A stretch of 64,000 nt of DNA from Oscillospiraceae bacterium (GTDB lineage Bacteria; Bacillota; Clostridia; Saccharofermentanales; Saccharofermentanaceae). Every line of letters begins with the position of its first letter. The stretch's first letter is position 1. The stretch is from NCBI GenBank assembly GCA_902788505.1, contig CADAKH010000014.1, positions 1-64,000 on the forward strand, read 5' to 3'. Both the position numbers and the translations under genes were made by a program. Below the pieces are notes generated by a model. That model had not been told where the DNA came from, searched no databases, and saw nothing but the letters and a program-made list of their open reading frames with translations. Positions 53,146 through 61,652 of the stretch are shown here, piece by piece.

Positions 53146-55650
53146 CTATGTATCATCAGCATCCTTTTTCTTTCTTATAAAAGCAACCATAATGCCTGCC
53201 ACAACAATACCTGCTGCCGTCATAAGCGAGCCCTGGAGCAGATACGGATACTTATAAGTTATTACTGTCTCACCGCTGTCAACAAATATCAGTCTGTTGA
53301 AGTTTCTGAAATCTCCTCTGAAGATATCATGTTCTGCAAGTGAAGTATTGACGTTGTCCTTAGGTGAACTGATCGTGATCGAATCATCACCGTAAGTGAT
53401 ATCTATAGGAACAACTTCTCTTTCCGGAACTTCGTATTCACTCACATCTACGATCCCTGCAAGAATAGCGCCGACATTCTTATCTCTTGTGCGTGAATAA
53501 TAGTAAGTAAGGTTAAAACCGATAAAGGTAATGTTCTCATTCGAGCCCTTGCCCCAGAACGGCATCTCCTCATTCAACACCTCAGAGTATCCGAGGACTT
53601 CGGTAAGTCCGTTCATATAAACTGTCTTCCAGTTCTTGAACTCATCCGGGAACAGAGCAAGCTCGATCTCCCCGAAAGGCTTTGTCCGGAATGCCGGGAA
53701 GCCGTTGTCGAATTCAACGGACTGACACTCAACGCCTAAGAACCTGTTGGTCTTGCTCTGATAGTTTTCGGGAATACCGTCAGCAAGGATATATACTTTG
53801 GTTCCGGCCTCAGAAGCCTTTGTAATAAGGTCTTCCGCAACCTCGACATCGTGGTAGAGGAACCCATCAAGATAAATTACTTCGTAGCTTGAAAGTTCTT
53901 CCAGAGTAAAGTCATCGATATATTCACTCGGTGCCTCACAGATCGTCGGGAACATCATAGAGATATAGTATGCACCGTTACCGATCGCGATGCCGTCATA
54001 GTGTCCTATCGTGCCGTAAATGCCTGTTATATCCTTGTGATGGAATACAACATACATTCCCTCATCGTACTCTTTGACATAACCTCTGATCTCAGCCGCA
54101 GCTTCCGCTTCCTTCTCGTTATAAGGATAGATTGCAGCAGCATTTTTCTTTATGAGAACTGTATCGCATCCCATCTCCATGAGTCTGTCGAACATGAAAT
54201 AGTAGTAACCGTTATCGTAGGATTCATTTATCTGCGCGATCTGAAGTGATGTTGAAGCAGCTTCCCATCCCTGTCCGAAAAGCTGGTTAACCGAGCCTTC
54301 ATAATCCGTAAGGAAGAAGACGCCGCCTTTCAATTCAGAAGCGCTGTCGATAAGTGCGATACGGTTTTTGGTAAGATCCTTTGCCTCATCTATCAGGGTA
54401 AGTTCCGCAATGCTTTCAAAGTTTTCGCTTACAACCGTCTTATCTTCCTTTTGAGGAATAAAAGTCTTTACACACAATCCGCAATCGACAGCCAAAAGCG
54501 CTACAGCAACAGCAAGGATCGGCTTTTTGAGGCTGTCCCATTCGAGCATCGAGAAAAGGATCATTGCAGATGCGATCTGAAGGAAACGCATCATCCACAT
54601 GAGTGATCCGCCCGGAAGCATCGTGATGATCGGGCCTGCGGTTTTCGATGTCAACAACAGAATAACTATTGCTGTTATAAAGCCCGCTCTTGCTCTTCTT
54701 TTGCATGTTATTATGCCGAAAACAGCCAAGAGGAAAGAGACAATACCGAAGTAAGAAGTGCTGAATCCGTCTTTTACTTTTTTCACAGGGTTAAGAGTAA
54801 TAAAGATGCTCTGGAAGAATCCTTCTGCCGCCTGGCCTGCGCTTGAAGTATGCGAAGCAAGGCCACCCTTGATCGACGGGAAAAGGATTATGCCGAGCAA
54901 AAGGAATCCTGCTATTACGGCAACGATCAGCTCAAGATCTCTCTTGCCTGATTTCTGAAGCTTATTCATTCCGGTAAAGCAGCAAAGTCTGTAAATGAGC
55001 AGATAGATAAGGCATGCGATCGCAACCATTCCCATGTAACCTACATGGCATGCGCCCATAAGCGCAAATGTTACTGCGGTTCCGATAAAGTTCTTTACTC
55101 CGCCCTTTTTCAGATATTCATTAATGAACAGGAATGCCAAAGGGAATATCGCCATTATCAGGCTTCGCGGAAGGTTGCCTTCGGCAAACAGCACGTGAAT
55201 ACTCTGCGGCATAAAGAACCAAAGGATACCGAATATCATGCCCGTAACAGGTCTCTTCTTGACAAAACCCGCTATATTCCAGGTGAGAGCACCCAGGAGA
55301 TATACGATTCCGCTGTATATTGCAAACCCTTCGAAAACATAACTGTCCGTGAATATTAAAGGAAGACTCCTTGCGACAGACTGGCAGAAAGCCATCACAT
55401 ATGCTGCGACAGGCGGCCAGTAACGCATGAGTTCAACGCCGTTATACCAGACAGGGTTATAGAGAGGCCATATGTCACCGGATTCTATAGAATTTAGGAT
55501 CCAGTCACCACGGTAAACATGGTACATCGAGTCTGAACCTTTTATAAGAACGCCGCTTCTGCTTACGGCCCAGATAACGCCGCAAGCTAAAGCGATGTTT
55601 ATCAATATGCTGATAAACGCAATTATTATGTTCTTAACCTTAGAGTTCAA
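53146..55650 (-). CDS. PTPS-related multi-membrane protein of the XrtG cluster
   Basis: The 834-residue protein has about eleven membrane segments in the first ~390 residues, a large extracytoplasmic domain (about 400-800) and a final membrane helix before RKKKDADDT. It matches the '6-pyruvoyl-tetrahydropterin synthase-related' membrane family in layout (an early DSMYHVYRGDWI acidic loop and RYWPPVAAYV), a GT-C-like design. Proteins of this kind are part of the conserved neighbourhood of exosortase G. It is the last gene of the operon and overlaps the PTPS-like gene by 11 bases. It may transfer sugars from lipid carriers; this is inference. Confidence 0.8.
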   Translation of the reverse strand: MNSKVKNIIIAFISILINIALACGVIWAVSRSGVLIKGSDSMYHVYRGDWILNSIESGDIWPLYNPVWYNGVELMRYWPPVAAYVMAFCQSVARSLPLIFTDSYVFEGFAIYSGIVYLLGALTWNIAGFVKKRPVTGMIFGILWFFMPQSIHVLFAEGNLPRSLIMAIFPLAFLFINEYLKKGGVKNFIGTAVTFALMGACHVGYMGMVAIACLIYLLIYRLCCFTGMNKLQKSGKRDLELIVAVIAGFLLLGIILFPSIKGGLASHTSSAGQAAEGFFQSIFITLNPVKKVKDGFSTSYFGIVSFLLAVFGIITCKRRARAGFITAIVILLLTSKTAGPIITMLPGGSLMWMMRFLQIASAMILFSMLEWDSLKKPILAVAVALLAVDCGLCVKTFIPQKEDKTVVSENFESIAELTLIDEAKDLTKNRIALIDSASELKGGVFFLTDYEGSVNQLFGQGWEAASTSLQIAQINESYDNGYYYFMFDRLMEMGCDTVLIKKNAAAIYPYNEKEAEAAAEIRGYVKEYDEGMYVVFHHKDITGIYGTIGHYDGIAIGNGAYYISMMFPTICEAPSEYIDDFTLEELSSYEVIYLDGFLYHDVEVAEDLITKASEAGTKVYILADGIPENYQSKTNRFLGVECQSVEFDNGFPAFRTKPFGEIELALFPDEFKNWKTVYMNGLTEVLGYSEVLNEEMPFWGKGSNENITFIGFNLTYYYSRTRDKNVGAILAGIVDVSEYEVPEREVVPIDITYGDDSITISSPKDNVNTSLAEHDIFRGDFRNFNRLIFVDSGETVITYKYPYLLQGSLMTAAGIVVAGIMVAFIRKKKDADDT

Positions 55651-56080
55651 AACCCTTCTCCAATCTTCCGATTGCGGCTTCTACTTCATCCGCATCATTG
55701 TCATCGTCGATACCCTCTGCTTCAGGGAATCTGACGCCGTATGTTCTGACAGGTGTCTCGCTGCCTTCAAATCTTCTCAAGTGATATTTGATAGGGCTTA
55801 CGGCTTCCGCTATCTGCTTTGCAAAAAACTCCGTAATGTTCTCAAGTGACGGAATTATCGCATTGAACGGTTCAATCTTGTTTAACACCTGATTCTGATA
55901 AGGCTCGAAAACCTTCATTATCATCTTCTCAGGTTCCGTGAACTTGATGATGTCACTTCCTGTCGTATAAACAGTTGCAACGAACTCCCATGTATGAGGA
56001 TGAGTGTCGCCCTTCTTTCCGTCGAAAACAACGAAATGGCTGGCATTAAGATAAGCTTTTATTCTGTAGTATCTGAGCAT
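55640..56080 (-). CDS. 6-pyruvoyl-tetrahydropterin synthase-like protein lacking the catalytic Cys
   Basis: The 146-residue protein has the T-fold start of QueD/PTPS enzymes. The three zinc-ligand histidines are kept (H15 in ASHFV, H27 and H29 in THPHTWEF). The catalytic cysteine, which lies four residues before the HxH pair in QueD (C27), is Lys23 here. An acidic, partly disordered tail (GIDDDNDADEVE) follows. It matches the XrtG-linked PTPS-related group. I infer that it binds zinc or a pterin-like ligand but does not perform the normal reaction. Confidence 0.82.
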   Translation of the reverse strand: MLRYYRIKAYLNASHFVVFDGKKGDTHPHTWEFVATVYTTGSDIIKFTEPEKMIMKVFEPYQNQVLNKIEPFNAIIPSLENITEFFAKQIAEAVSPIKYHLRRFEGSETPVRTYGVRFPEAEGIDDDNDADEVEAAIGRLEKGFEL

Positions 56081-56094
56081 TTGTTCATCCTCCT

Positions 56095-57138
56095 TTATGC
56101 ATTGGCAAGAGCTTCATAGAGCCCTGTGGCATTGAGATCGTCATCTGTGTTATATGCGAGAATATCTTCCGGTATCTCTGATGCCGGGATCTTGCTCTCG
56201 ATAATCCTCATCGCCTGTTCAGCAGTTCTTACTCCGAAGAGGAGCATAAAGCCGTCCTTGCGGTATCTGATCCATACGACATCGTCACCTAAAAGCTTGC
56301 TGTTCTTCTCGTAGAAGCTCATCATGGAACCTGTCTCAAGCGTGATCCTTACAAATGCACAAGGATAGATCCTTCGCTCGTCGATCCTGTGAAGAAGTCT
56401 CATTATCCTTCCCTCACCTGTTATTATCGATGCCTGGTTTCTTCCCATCAGGACATTATCGAGATAATCGATATAGTTATTGAGTTCAGTATTAACCGCT
56501 TTGATACTCTCGGTCTTCTTTCTTGCTTCGATAAGTTTCATCGTGAAGTAGATAACTGCGATTACAAGAAGCGCGATAAGAAGGATCAACACGATCAGAA
56601 GATAGAGCTTGCTGCTGAGATATGCGTTATTGGTAAGCATGATCTCATAATCTGTAAGAAGACAGAGTCTGTAATCCGTGCCGTTGTATTCGAAGATTAT
56701 TCCTGAAGCAACATACTTCACGCCTTCAAGAGAGATTATCGAATGCTTTACCTTGCCTTTAACAAGAGCCCCCAAAAACTCCTGTGCGCTCTGGGTGTTA
56801 TAGAAGGTATCTGTCGAGAAAGTCTTATATACGTTTGTTTCGCTGATGCTCTTTACGAAGAGAAAGTATTCGGAGTTATCGAGTGTCCAGTAACGCTGCG
56901 ATGTTGAGTCGAGCATCTCGATGGTATCCTCAACGAATGCATCACCTGCGACATCACCGTAGAGTTCGATCTGTCTTGCAACTATCTCAACGTAACCGTC
57001 CTGTTCCTGTGCATAGAGCTCTGCTACACCCTGCTCGTAGTTATGGATCTGCCAGACTGCGAATGCCGTCAGGATCGCTGCCATGAATATGACACCCAAG
57101 GTCATCAGGATCAATGTTTTCTTCGATTGCTTATTCAT
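56095..57138 (-). CDS. membrane protein with extracytoplasmic sensor and degenerate GGDEF-like domain
   Basis: The 347-residue protein has membrane segments at about 10-30 and 179-203, framing an extracytoplasmic domain of about 145 residues with a Cache-like look. A coiled linker and a C-terminal domain follow. There the sequence DDVVWIRYRKDGFMLLFG aligns in pattern with the GGDEF hairpin (RxGGDEFxxL), but the motif reads RKDGF, so cyclase activity is not expected. It starts at 57138 with GAGGAA upstream and overlaps the glycosyltransferase stop by 8 bases (ATGAATAA). A regulatory role on the neighbouring glycosyltransferase is inferred. Confidence 0.72.
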   Translation of the reverse strand: MNKQSKKTLILMTLGVIFMAAILTAFAVWQIHNYEQGVAELYAQEQDGYVEIVARQIELYGDVAGDAFVEDTIEMLDSTSQRYWTLDNSEYFLFVKSISETNVYKTFSTDTFYNTQSAQEFLGALVKGKVKHSIISLEGVKYVASGIIFEYNGTDYRLCLLTDYEIMLTNNAYLSSKLYLLIVLILLIALLVIAVIYFTMKLIEARKKTESIKAVNTELNNYIDYLDNVLMGRNQASIITGEGRIMRLLHRIDERRIYPCAFVRITLETGSMMSFYEKNSKLLGDDVVWIRYRKDGFMLLFGVRTAEQAMRIIESKIPASEIPEDILAYNTDDDLNATGLYEALANA

Positions 57139-58513
57139 AGTATTCTTCCTCGTTATTGACAAGCTCCGTGAACTTCTTTATGAAGTCCGATATCTTTCCG
57201 AGCTGTTCTCTTACAGCCAGTCTGAATTTCTCGAATTCTCTTGTGAGCGTATCTGTTTTCCAGCTGCTCTTCGTATTGATACTATTGATTATTCCCGCAA
57301 GTCTGATAAAGAAAACAACGAAGTTGTAGAAAGGCAGGAGCGCGACGACCGCCCATTGCCGTTTGTAGTACTCCCTGATGTCAGGGAAAGGCTTTAAAAG
57401 GTGCAGTCCTATGTAAAAATACATATATCCGCATATGATATAGAAAAGGAATATCGCACCCATTGAAAGAAGCACCGTCGAGGTCGAATAGCCGTATGCC
57501 ATAAGCACGATCAGGGCAAGATACCAGATCATTCTCGGGAATGCGAATGTATGGTCGAAAAGCAATGTATGGATATTTGTATCCGTTGCAAATCTCCACG
57601 GCCTGAGCTTGCTCTGCGGATAAAGTCTTGCAACTTCCAGCGATCCTCTCTGCCAGCGCTGGCGCTGTGTGTAAAGCTTGTTTACACCCTCAATAGGATC
57701 CGTGAAATAGATTGCGTCAACACAGATGCCGACCTTCTGTTTCTGGATATATCTCATCTGGAAAGTGATCTCGGTATCCTCCGAGATAGTCTCCGTATTG
57801 TAAAGATGCGACTTGCGGATAGAGCTCATTCTGAATGCGGAGAAAGCACCTGAGAGCGTGTACATGGAGTTTGTCTCGGATGCGAAATTCCTTCCTGCGA
57901 GGAATGCCTGCGCATACTCTGCAAACTCGATCCTTCTGAAAAGTCTTGATTTGAACGACTTGTACTTTTCGATCTTGTCAGGCCTTATAAGGATGGAACC
58001 CGTAAGGCATGTGTATTCACGGTGATTCTCAAGATAGAGCACCATATTTGAAAGAGCATATCTCTCCAGATATCCGTCTGAATCGATATTGATGAGATAT
58101 GTTCCCTTACTGTTATAGATAGCGAGGTTAAGCGCTCTGGATTTGCCCTGTCCGGAATTGAGCCAGTTCATACGGAGGTTCGGAAAAGCTTTCTGGGCTC
58201 TTGCGAAGGCTTCGAAACTCTTATCCTGGCTCATGTTGTTTACAAGATATATCTCCATGTGATCGTTCGGATAATCACTCCTGTTGATCGATTCGAGACA
58301 TTCCTCAAGACTATTCTCGGAATTGTAAACAGGTATTATAAGAACTATATCAGGCCATATGTCAGGACGTTCGAACTTGTCCTTCTTGTGCTTCTGATGA
58401 AGCAGGACAAAGAATGAGCCGATCGACGGAAGAACTTCTACCAGGAGCGGGATAATTATCCATGCGATCCAGTAAAAGAAGGGATTTACAAGATGCGTCA
58501 TTATATTGTTCAT
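57131..58513 (-). CDS. family 2 glycosyltransferase, exosortase G-associated
   Basis: The 460-residue membrane enzyme has a membrane segment near 12-38, a GT2 catalytic domain with D144-S-D146, S-E-D (244-246) and Q283-RQ-R286-W287, the set typical of processive synthases, then about three to four further membrane segments and a charged tail. It fits the XrtG-neighbour glycosyltransferase group (TIGR03111 as I remember it). It overlaps the exosortase gene by 4 bases. The glycan it makes is unknown; similarity to PgaC/hyaluronan-type synthases suggests a polysaccharide exported during synthesis. Confidence 0.88.
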   Translation of the reverse strand: MNNIMTHLVNPFFYWIAWIIIPLLVEVLPSIGSFFVLLHQKHKKDKFERPDIWPDIVLIIPVYNSENSLEECLESINRSDYPNDHMEIYLVNNMSQDKSFEAFARAQKAFPNLRMNWLNSGQGKSRALNLAIYNSKGTYLINIDSDGYLERYALSNMVLYLENHREYTCLTGSILIRPDKIEKYKSFKSRLFRRIEFAEYAQAFLAGRNFASETNSMYTLSGAFSAFRMSSIRKSHLYNTETISEDTEITFQMRYIQKQKVGICVDAIYFTDPIEGVNKLYTQRQRWQRGSLEVARLYPQSKLRPWRFATDTNIHTLLFDHTFAFPRMIWYLALIVLMAYGYSTSTVLLSMGAIFLFYIICGYMYFYIGLHLLKPFPDIREYYKRQWAVVALLPFYNFVVFFIRLAGIINSINTKSSWKTDTLTREFEKFRLAVREQLGKISDFIKKFTELVNNEEEYYE

Positions 58514-59139
58514 GAAGCATCTCCTTCCTTATTGGCAGAGATCTCTTCTTTTTTGTTGTAACCGAAATCTCCTGTCTTCATCTTTAAGACATGCGTCTTG
58601 GTGAATACAAAGAAATACAACACCACCTGAAGAACATAGAAAACGATTCTTCCGACTACAGTATGCGCAAGGTAATAATAGTCAGTGCCGAGGAAATGGA
58701 TCATGGTGCAGATAACTGCGATCCTGAATGCATTTGTAAGCATCGTATATAAAGTTCCGACAACTCCGACATAGATACGCTCGGGGATGTTATATATTCC
58801 GTAGAATGAGAGAAGCGAAATGAAAGCGGATATCTCGATAAAACCTGAACACTCAAGGTCGATATTGACCGTGATCGCACCTTTCGCCGATTCAATGAAG
58901 ATTACTCCGTAGCGGTAATAAGCCTGGTAAAAACCGGAAACTTTACCGAATATTCCCGCAATTGCCGCGATCAGCCTTGCAAGGGGCAGAACGAGCCAGG
59001 GTCTTACAAGGATCATAAGGATAATAAAAAGTCCGCAGGAACCTAAAAGATATCGCCAGAACTTAAGGCCTGCTTTTCGAAGTACTTGCAGGAGCCAAAC
59101 CCACAATCCTATTGCGGCGGCAGCGACAATATATATCAT
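58510..59139 (-). CDS. xrtG: exosortase family protein XrtG
   Basis: The 209-residue membrane protein has about six to seven hydrophobic segments and the full exosortase catalytic set: C97 in DLECSGF, R139 in NAFRIAV and H159 in LAHTVVGR. It is shorter than proteobacterial EpsH-type exosortases, as expected of the Gram-positive XrtG form. Exosortases cut and transfer proteins with a C-terminal tripartite sorting signal. Start and stop overlap the substrate and glycosyltransferase genes by 4 bases each, so all are translated together. Confidence 0.9.
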   Translation of the reverse strand: MIYIVAAAAIGLWVWLLQVLRKAGLKFWRYLLGSCGLFIILMILVRPWLVLPLARLIAAIAGIFGKVSGFYQAYYRYGVIFIESAKGAITVNIDLECSGFIEISAFISLLSFYGIYNIPERIYVGVVGTLYTMLTNAFRIAVICTMIHFLGTDYYYLAHTVVGRIVFYVLQVVLYFFVFTKTHVLKMKTGDFGYNKKEEISANKEGDAS

Positions 59140-60425
59140 CCTGCCTTCTTTCTTCGGTTAAGAGTAATGTAAGAACCTATGGCTACTGTTGATAAAGCAA
59201 CTACGAAAACAGGACCGGTCGATACACCCGATGTCTCAAGCATGGGCCATCCGACTCTGTGGAAGTGAACGAATACGGACTGTGATTCATCGGGTTCGAT
59301 GCCGCCTGCTTCAGCAAGGCCTGCAATATCAAACCAGAACTCTGTCTCATCCTGATGTTCTCCGACAGTAACATACATCTCGCCAAGATAGTGATCTCCG
59401 GACTGTATGTCATAGATGCTTGAAGATGCCTGTGAATCTGCAAAGTAGAATAATGCATAATGATGTGTTCCGTCAGACTGTGAACGCGCTTCACGCGAAC
59501 TCCAGTCGAGACTTCCGTCAGGACCCAGCTCAACAGCTATGAGCTTTGTATGGTCATATCCGAAAATAACTGTTACCTCAAGGAACTCTGCACCGTACTT
59601 CCAGCCTGTATCCTGCTTGCTGAATTCATTGGCAATGCAGTGAACATATGCGTTTCCGTCTCGCTGATAGATAGAACCGTCAGCATCGTTGTATGTATTC
59701 TCCATACCTGACGAATCGTACTGGATCGTAATGACAGGATAGTAATCCCAGTCGTGATAGTCACCGTCGATCTCAATCTCGGAACCGTCGTTATATGGAG
59801 CGGGTGTTGGAGTCGGATCGTCCGGATCATCGGGATCATGGATAACTTCACTGCAGTCGGCAACATCAGTAATGATGTCTCCGCCGAGATAGTAACCGAA
59901 ATTTATCGTGGATGAATACTGCGGCAGAAGGCTTGAAGGAATTGCAATCTCAGTGAGCGTAGGCGCTTCCCATACGGAATAATCGCTGTTGAAAGCTACC
60001 TGAATACCGCCGTTATCAACTGTATATGTCTCATTTGTCTTCACATCCGTTACTTCAATAATGTTGCCTGCCGCACCGTTGTCTCTTACGGTGACGACCA
60101 GAACATAACCGAGATCGGTCTTGATGTTGAACTGGCCGTGGGTATTATGTGTGTCACTGGACCATGAAGCGGAATTCTGCTGAACCTCATCCATGTAGAT
60201 GTAGATCCAGTCACCATCCCAGACCATAGCGACATTGTTTACACGGCTGCTCTCACTTAAGCAGTCATATTTGGTAACGCTGTCCCAGTCACCGAAACTT
60301 CCGTCAATATCTATTCCGGAATAAGCATCGGCTTTTACATTTATTGCTAAAAATGCGGAGGCCAAAACAGCGGCTGCGACACCGCCAAAAGATTTAGCTA
60401 TTTTATTTACTAAATACTTATTCAT
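59136..60425 (-). CDS. secreted Firmicu-CTERM protein, probable XrtG substrate
   Basis: The 429-residue protein has a signal peptide (about 1-32, ending VKA) and two related domains opening with I-DIDGSFGDW (about 36) and I-EIDGDYHDW (about 220), separated by an Asp/Pro/Thr linker. Its C-terminus is a sorting-type tail: a short S-T-G-P motif (GVSTGPV), a 16-17-residue hydrophobic helix and RRKK. This is the pattern I recall for Firmicu-CTERM proteins that accompany XrtG. The ATG at 60425 has GGAGG 5 bases before it. As first gene of the operon it is likely the main cargo. Confidence 0.85.
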   Translation of the reverse strand: MNKYLVNKIAKSFGGVAAAVLASAFLAINVKADAYSGIDIDGSFGDWDSVTKYDCLSESSRVNNVAMVWDGDWIYIYMDEVQQNSASWSSDTHNTHGQFNIKTDLGYVLVVTVRDNGAAGNIIEVTDVKTNETYTVDNGGIQVAFNSDYSVWEAPTLTEIAIPSSLLPQYSSTINFGYYLGGDIITDVADCSEVIHDPDDPDDPTPTPAPYNDGSEIEIDGDYHDWDYYPVITIQYDSSGMENTYNDADGSIYQRDGNAYVHCIANEFSKQDTGWKYGAEFLEVTVIFGYDHTKLIAVELGPDGSLDWSSREARSQSDGTHHYALFYFADSQASSSIYDIQSGDHYLGEMYVTVGEHQDETEFWFDIAGLAEAGGIEPDESQSVFVHFHRVGWPMLETSGVSTGPVFVVALSTVAIGSYITLNRRKKAG

Positions 60426-60449
60426 AGTTGCCTCCACTTTAATGCGTGA

Positions 60450-60455
60450 ATTATA
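60450..60455 (-). promoter_or_regulatory. extended -10 promoter of the XrtG operon
   Basis: On the minus strand TGCTATAAT (perfect TATAAT at 60450-60455 preceded by TG) lies 25 bases before the start at 60425. The best -35-like hexamers (TTGCCA, TTTACA) are badly spaced, so this looks like an extended -10 or activator-dependent promoter. Confidence 0.6.
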
Positions 60456-60523
60456 GCATATGGAAATGTAAAATGTGGCAACTTTGTGAAGAAAATATTA
60501 AATTTCTTACCTAATGTACATTA

Positions 60524-61555
60524 TCAGTATTGAAAATTATTAATGGCATTGTTCAATTTGGCGATACAGGACTTTTCATATTCTCTTTCAGACGGCACGG
60601 AAAACCCGTTTATTCCCTCTATCGCCTTTGCGGCATACATCTTTGCCTTTTTGACATCGCCGAAACAGTTCAGTTCATAAAAGCCCTTGATCCTCATGCT
60701 GTTGCTGTCTGTATCCTTCAATATATCGTCACCTAAAATGTGATAGTATTCCTTGGCTTTTGAAGGAACGACATTATGGTACGAGTAGTAATATATCAGT
60801 GTCATATACACAGCTATGGCAATTTCGTGCTTCTCGGTCTTAATAACTGTTCTCTCAACATCTGCCACGGCTTCCGGCATCCTGTTATAAAGGCCCTTTG
60901 CATCAAGATAAGAAAAGTAGATTGGGAAATACATCTTGCGTGCAATGTCAGATGTCTTCTTGAAGTTAAGCTCGCCAACCGATTTCAGATCCAACTGTTC
61001 GAACGGCACACCGGCCCTGATCCTTCCTATTGCAGCTGTGCAATAACCACCAAGAGAGTTCTTTGAGAATAATTTCGAAATAGTTGAAATTACGATGACC
61101 ATTCTTCCAACAGCGAAGAGCAGTATCCAGAATCCCGACAGGAATACCAGCCTTGCCGGGATAAAATAATACATGTTAAATGAGCCGATGATACATCCGG
61201 CGGATACCGCTATGCCGATGACTAAAGTTGTGATTCCGGTAAAAAGCATATGTGACTTTTCAAGTGACATGAGCTTATTACTGTCAATTCCAGGGCGCTT
61301 GTTAAAATCCACGACTGTGTTTGCCGAAAAACCTAATTTTATATGATGTCCCCTGTATTCCCACTTGCCGTCATTCTTCCTGTGGTGCTTAAAGCCCAGG
61401 ATACTTATGTCGGTAACCTTTGAGCTGAACATTCCTGCCGATGTGATCTGCACAAGAAAGAACACTACAGAAATAAAGAGCGTTCCGACGATGAACATAA
61501 AGATGTCCACCCACGGATTTGCTATAAATTCGGAAATGTATCTTAAGTATTCCAT
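60524..61555 (-). CDS. unrecognised membrane protein with cytoplasmic helical-repeat domain
   Basis: I do not recognise this 343-residue protein. It has a membrane segment near 17-38, a soluble stretch with SILGFKHHRKNDGKWEYRGH and KLGFSANTVVDFNK, two membrane segments near 103-152, and a C-terminal cytoplasmic domain (about 165-343) of paired helices that resembles TPR/Sel1-like repeats (IYYYSYHNVVPSKAKEYYHILG, CFGDVKKAKMYAAKAIEGI, given by their ends). AAGGAG precedes the ATG at 61555. It lies 98 bases upstream of the XrtG operon on the same strand and could be associated with it, but the promoter between them argues for separate control. Confidence 0.65.
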   Translation of the reverse strand: MEYLRYISEFIANPWVDIFMFIVGTLFISVVFFLVQITSAGMFSSKVTDISILGFKHHRKNDGKWEYRGHHIKLGFSANTVVDFNKRPGIDSNKLMSLEKSHMLFTGITTLVIGIAVSAGCIIGSFNMYYFIPARLVFLSGFWILLFAVGRMVIVISTISKLFSKNSLGGYCTAAIGRIRAGVPFEQLDLKSVGELNFKKTSDIARKMYFPIYFSYLDAKGLYNRMPEAVADVERTVIKTEKHEIAIAVYMTLIYYYSYHNVVPSKAKEYYHILGDDILKDTDSNSMRIKGFYELNCFGDVKKAKMYAAKAIEGINGFSVPSEREYEKSCIAKLNNAINNFQY

Positions 61556-61652
61556 GCAATCTCCTTGATAATTATCCAACATCCGTAATCTGATTCGTCC
61601 GGCATTTATGTTAGCATTTCGTTAGCAATAAAGAAAACTGAAAGAGGCAAAT

